Below are positions 62,434 through 64,000 of a DNA stretch of 64,000 nucleotides, piece after piece. The notes beneath the pieces are model-generated. The model had not been told where the DNA came from. It saw only the letters and a program-made list of their open reading frames with translations, and made no database searches. A program made the translations under genes and the position numbers. This stretch comes from Luteibacter jiangsuensis. Lineage in GTDB: Bacteria > Pseudomonadota > Gammaproteobacteria > Xanthomonadales > Rhodanobacteraceae. Within the stretch, counting starts at the first letter, position 1; every line of letters begins with the position of its first letter. The DNA lies in NCBI RefSeq assembly GCF_030812295.1, contig NZ_JAUSSK010000001.1, forward strand, positions 744,001 to 808,000. The letters run 5' to 3'.

Positions 62434-64000
62434 TCAGGCCGCGACGGCCGACGGTTGGTTGACGCGCTGCTGTTCGGCGAGGCGCGTCACGAACTCGTCC
62501 ACGAACACCTGCATGTTCGCGGTGACGTTCTTGTTGCGGATCAGCAGATAGTTGTAGCCGAACAGTGCCGGGATCGCGACGAACAGACCGGCCACCGTGG
62601 CGAGCAGCGCCGCGGCGATACCCGGGGCGATGGCGTTGACGTTGACGTCGCCCGCCGCGGCGATCGCCGCGAAGGTGATCATCACGCCGACCACGGTGCC
62701 GAGCAGGCCAAGGAAGGGGCCGCCGGAGATCGCGATGGTAAGCAACACCATCGACCGGGACAGGGCCTGGTTCTCGCGCACCAGGACCGAATCCATGGTG
62801 GCGCGGATCGCCTCGATGGACTCCGAAGCGATGTGGTCCTGGCCGTCTTCATCGCGGCGGTTCCACACTTCGGCGGCGCCGACCTTGTAGAGACGATAGA
62901 GCGAGGCGTCCTGCAACCTCGACGCGGTGGCATCGCGCGACAGCGCGAGGATGTTACGGCCTTGCTGGCGGAAGGCGTCGAGGAAATCCTCGTTGGCGCG
63001 GGTCACCTTGTTGACGTACGCCGCACGCTGCCACATGACCACCCAGGAGATCGCTGCCATGACGAGCAGGATGCCGATCACCACCCAGGCATCGGCAGTC
63101 ACGGACTTGACGATGATGCCGAAGTAGCCGAAGCCCACGCCGGACTGTTTCTCGTCGGCGCCGTAAGCGAGCAACTTGGATTCCGCGCCCTGGGTCTGCG
63201 CATCGACCGCGATGACCACCGCCGGGCGGGCGATACGCGACAGGCGCACTTCGTCCATCAGGCCCGTGAATGGCAGGAAGGATTCGGCCTGGCCCGCGAT
63301 GTCGCCACCGAGGGTGGCCTGGCTGGTCATCGCGGGGAGCTTCGTCTCCAGCTTCGCGTAAGGCTTGCCGTCGACGTACAGTTCGATATCGCCGCCCGTG
63401 GCGGTGACGGCGACATGCGCCCATGTGGCGGCCTTGAGCGGTTCGCCGGCGGCGCTGGTGGTGTCGTTCACCTGGACGAAGGGCACACCGTTGTCGAGCC
63501 CGACCAGCAGCTTCTGCTCGCCCTGGCGGCGCGCGTAGACCAACGTACGCCCCGCAGGCAACGCGTCGGGCTTGATCCATGCGCTGAACGTGAAGCTGCC
63601 GCCCTCGGCGACATTCATCGAGACACTGCCCGGCAGGGTGACGATCTTCGAGCCGTCGAAACGCGCGGCCTTGCCGATGATGCCGTCGGCGGCGAGGATG
63701 TCGTTGCCCACGGCGTTGTTGGCGTAAGCGGTGGCGTCCTGTGGCGGTGTACCCGAGGCTTCCTCGAAGTGATAGACGGCGGCGTAGTCGGCGTCGAACA
63801 CCGCGCCGGCCTTCTCGGCGCCCTGCGCCTTGGGATTGCCGTAGTACATCCACACCTGCTGCTGGCTGTCCGCGCCGAGCTGCGGCACGTCCACCCAGAC
63901 CAGGGCCACGCCCAGCACCGGGTCGAAGCTCTCGATCTGGTAGTTCAGCGGGGTCTTGTCGTCGGCTGCGACGAAGCGGACGTCGGCACCCGTCTCGGAC
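62434..64000 (-). CDS. DUF2341-LamG-ExbB fusion protein (N-terminus beyond window edge)
   Basis: The visible part (about 521 residues) begins in a DUF2341-like domain (VRFVAADDKTPLNYQIESFD), continues through a LamG/concanavalin-like jelly roll (VYHFEEASGTPPQDATAYAN, GSFTFSAWIKPDALPAGRTL, ATWAHVAVTATGGDIELYVD, FTGLMDEVRLSRIARPA), a membrane helix (AWVVIGILLVMAAISWVVMW), a cytoplasmic loop and the MotA/TolQ/ExbB domain (GGPFLGLLGTVVGVMITFAA and GIAAALLATVAGLFVAIPAL). The result is an ExbB proton channel carrying a large periplasmic glycan-binding-like head. The frame is open to the right edge. It heads the exbD-tonB-porin run. Confidence 0.93.
   Translation of the reverse strand, partial: SETGADVRFVAADDKTPLNYQIESFDPVLGVALVWVDVPQLGADSQQQVWMYYGNPKAQGAEKAGAVFDADYAAVYHFEEASGTPPQDATAYANNAVGNDILAADGIIGKAARFDGSKIVTLPGSVSMNVAEGGSFTFSAWIKPDALPAGRTLVYARRQGEQKLLVGLDNGVPFVQVNDTTSAAGEPLKAATWAHVAVTATGGDIELYVDGKPYAKLETKLPAMTSQATLGGDIAGQAESFLPFTGLMDEVRLSRIARPAVVIAVDAQTQGAESKLLAYGADEKQSGVGFGYFGIIVKSVTADAWVVIGILLVMAAISWVVMWQRAAYVNKVTRANEDFLDAFRQQGRNILALSRDATASRLQDASLYRLYKVGAAEVWNRRDEDGQDHIASESIEAIRATMDSVLVRENQALSRSMVLLTIAISGGPFLGLLGTVVGVMITFAAIAAAGDVNVNAIAPGIAAALLATVAGLFVAIPALFGYNYLLIRNKNVTANMQVFVDEFVTRLAEQQRVNQPSAVAA

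Noticed and set aside
1-64000. CRISPR arrays, tRNA or rRNA genes, insertion sequences and integrases
   Set aside because: No spaced direct-repeat array, cloverleaf sequence, rRNA-like stretch or transposase/integrase protein was recognised by eye; a tRNAscan or IS search could still find a remnant.

Overview
The window is GC-rich gammaproteobacterial chromosome, most likely from the Xanthomonadales and probably Rhodanobacteraceae (Luteibacter/Dyella-like). This rests on the gene order exbB-exbD-msbA-lpxK with a nearby comEC, a histone H1-like Lys/Ala-rich protein, a YajQ homologue, many diguanylate cyclases and GTGGGAGCC-type REP sequences. The genus is inferred from gene content. I saw no rRNA, tRNA, CRISPR array, transposase or integrase.

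Layout. 1-5 kb: N-terminus of a photolyase (cut by the left edge), a glycine-zipper protein, then the envelope operon exbB-exbD-msbA-lpxK on the minus strand. 5-11.3 kb: an accessory block (GH92 alpha-mannosidase, a family 2 glycosyltransferase with a 19-codon leader ORF, and two unrecognised proteins) lying between comEC and exbB. 11.4-22 kb: comEC, a lipoprotein, an H1-like protein, rhomboid, PhzF-like, YaiI/YqxD-like, amidinotransferase-fold hydrolase, 3-hydroxyisobutyrate-dehydrogenase-like, HI0933-like flavoprotein and YajQ. 22-39 kb: four c-di-GMP enzymes mixed with housekeeping genes (S9 peptidase, CorA, AlkB-like, SodC, RsuA, RsmC-like, SelO) and a 488-bp gene-free segment built from nested inverted repeats. 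39.3-64 kb: one long minus-strand gene set.

The 39.3-64 kb set is the main item of interest. In transcription order it encodes a DUF2341-LamG-ExbB fusion (cut by the right edge), ExbD, a TonB-like protein, a porin, a periplasmic coiled-coil protein, an unknown 158-aa protein, a 4021-aa haemagglutinin-type exoprotein with no TpsB partner in view, a PstS/DING-like protein, a seven-bladed YVTN propeller, and the type II secretion proteins GspI, GspJ, GspK and GspD. GspL, GspM and GspN are absent between K and D. I infer a dedicated surface or export machine combining a private proton-driven Ton-like motor, a pseudopilus-tip/secretin subset and a giant surface protein.

Regulatory features read from the sequence include a TTGACA promoter overlapped by a LacI-type operator before the mannosidase gene, TGTCA direct repeats resembling a Pho box before the PstS-like gene, a 13-bp inverted repeat covering the amidinotransferase start codon, and many 4-bp ATGA or GTGA start/stop overlaps showing translational coupling.
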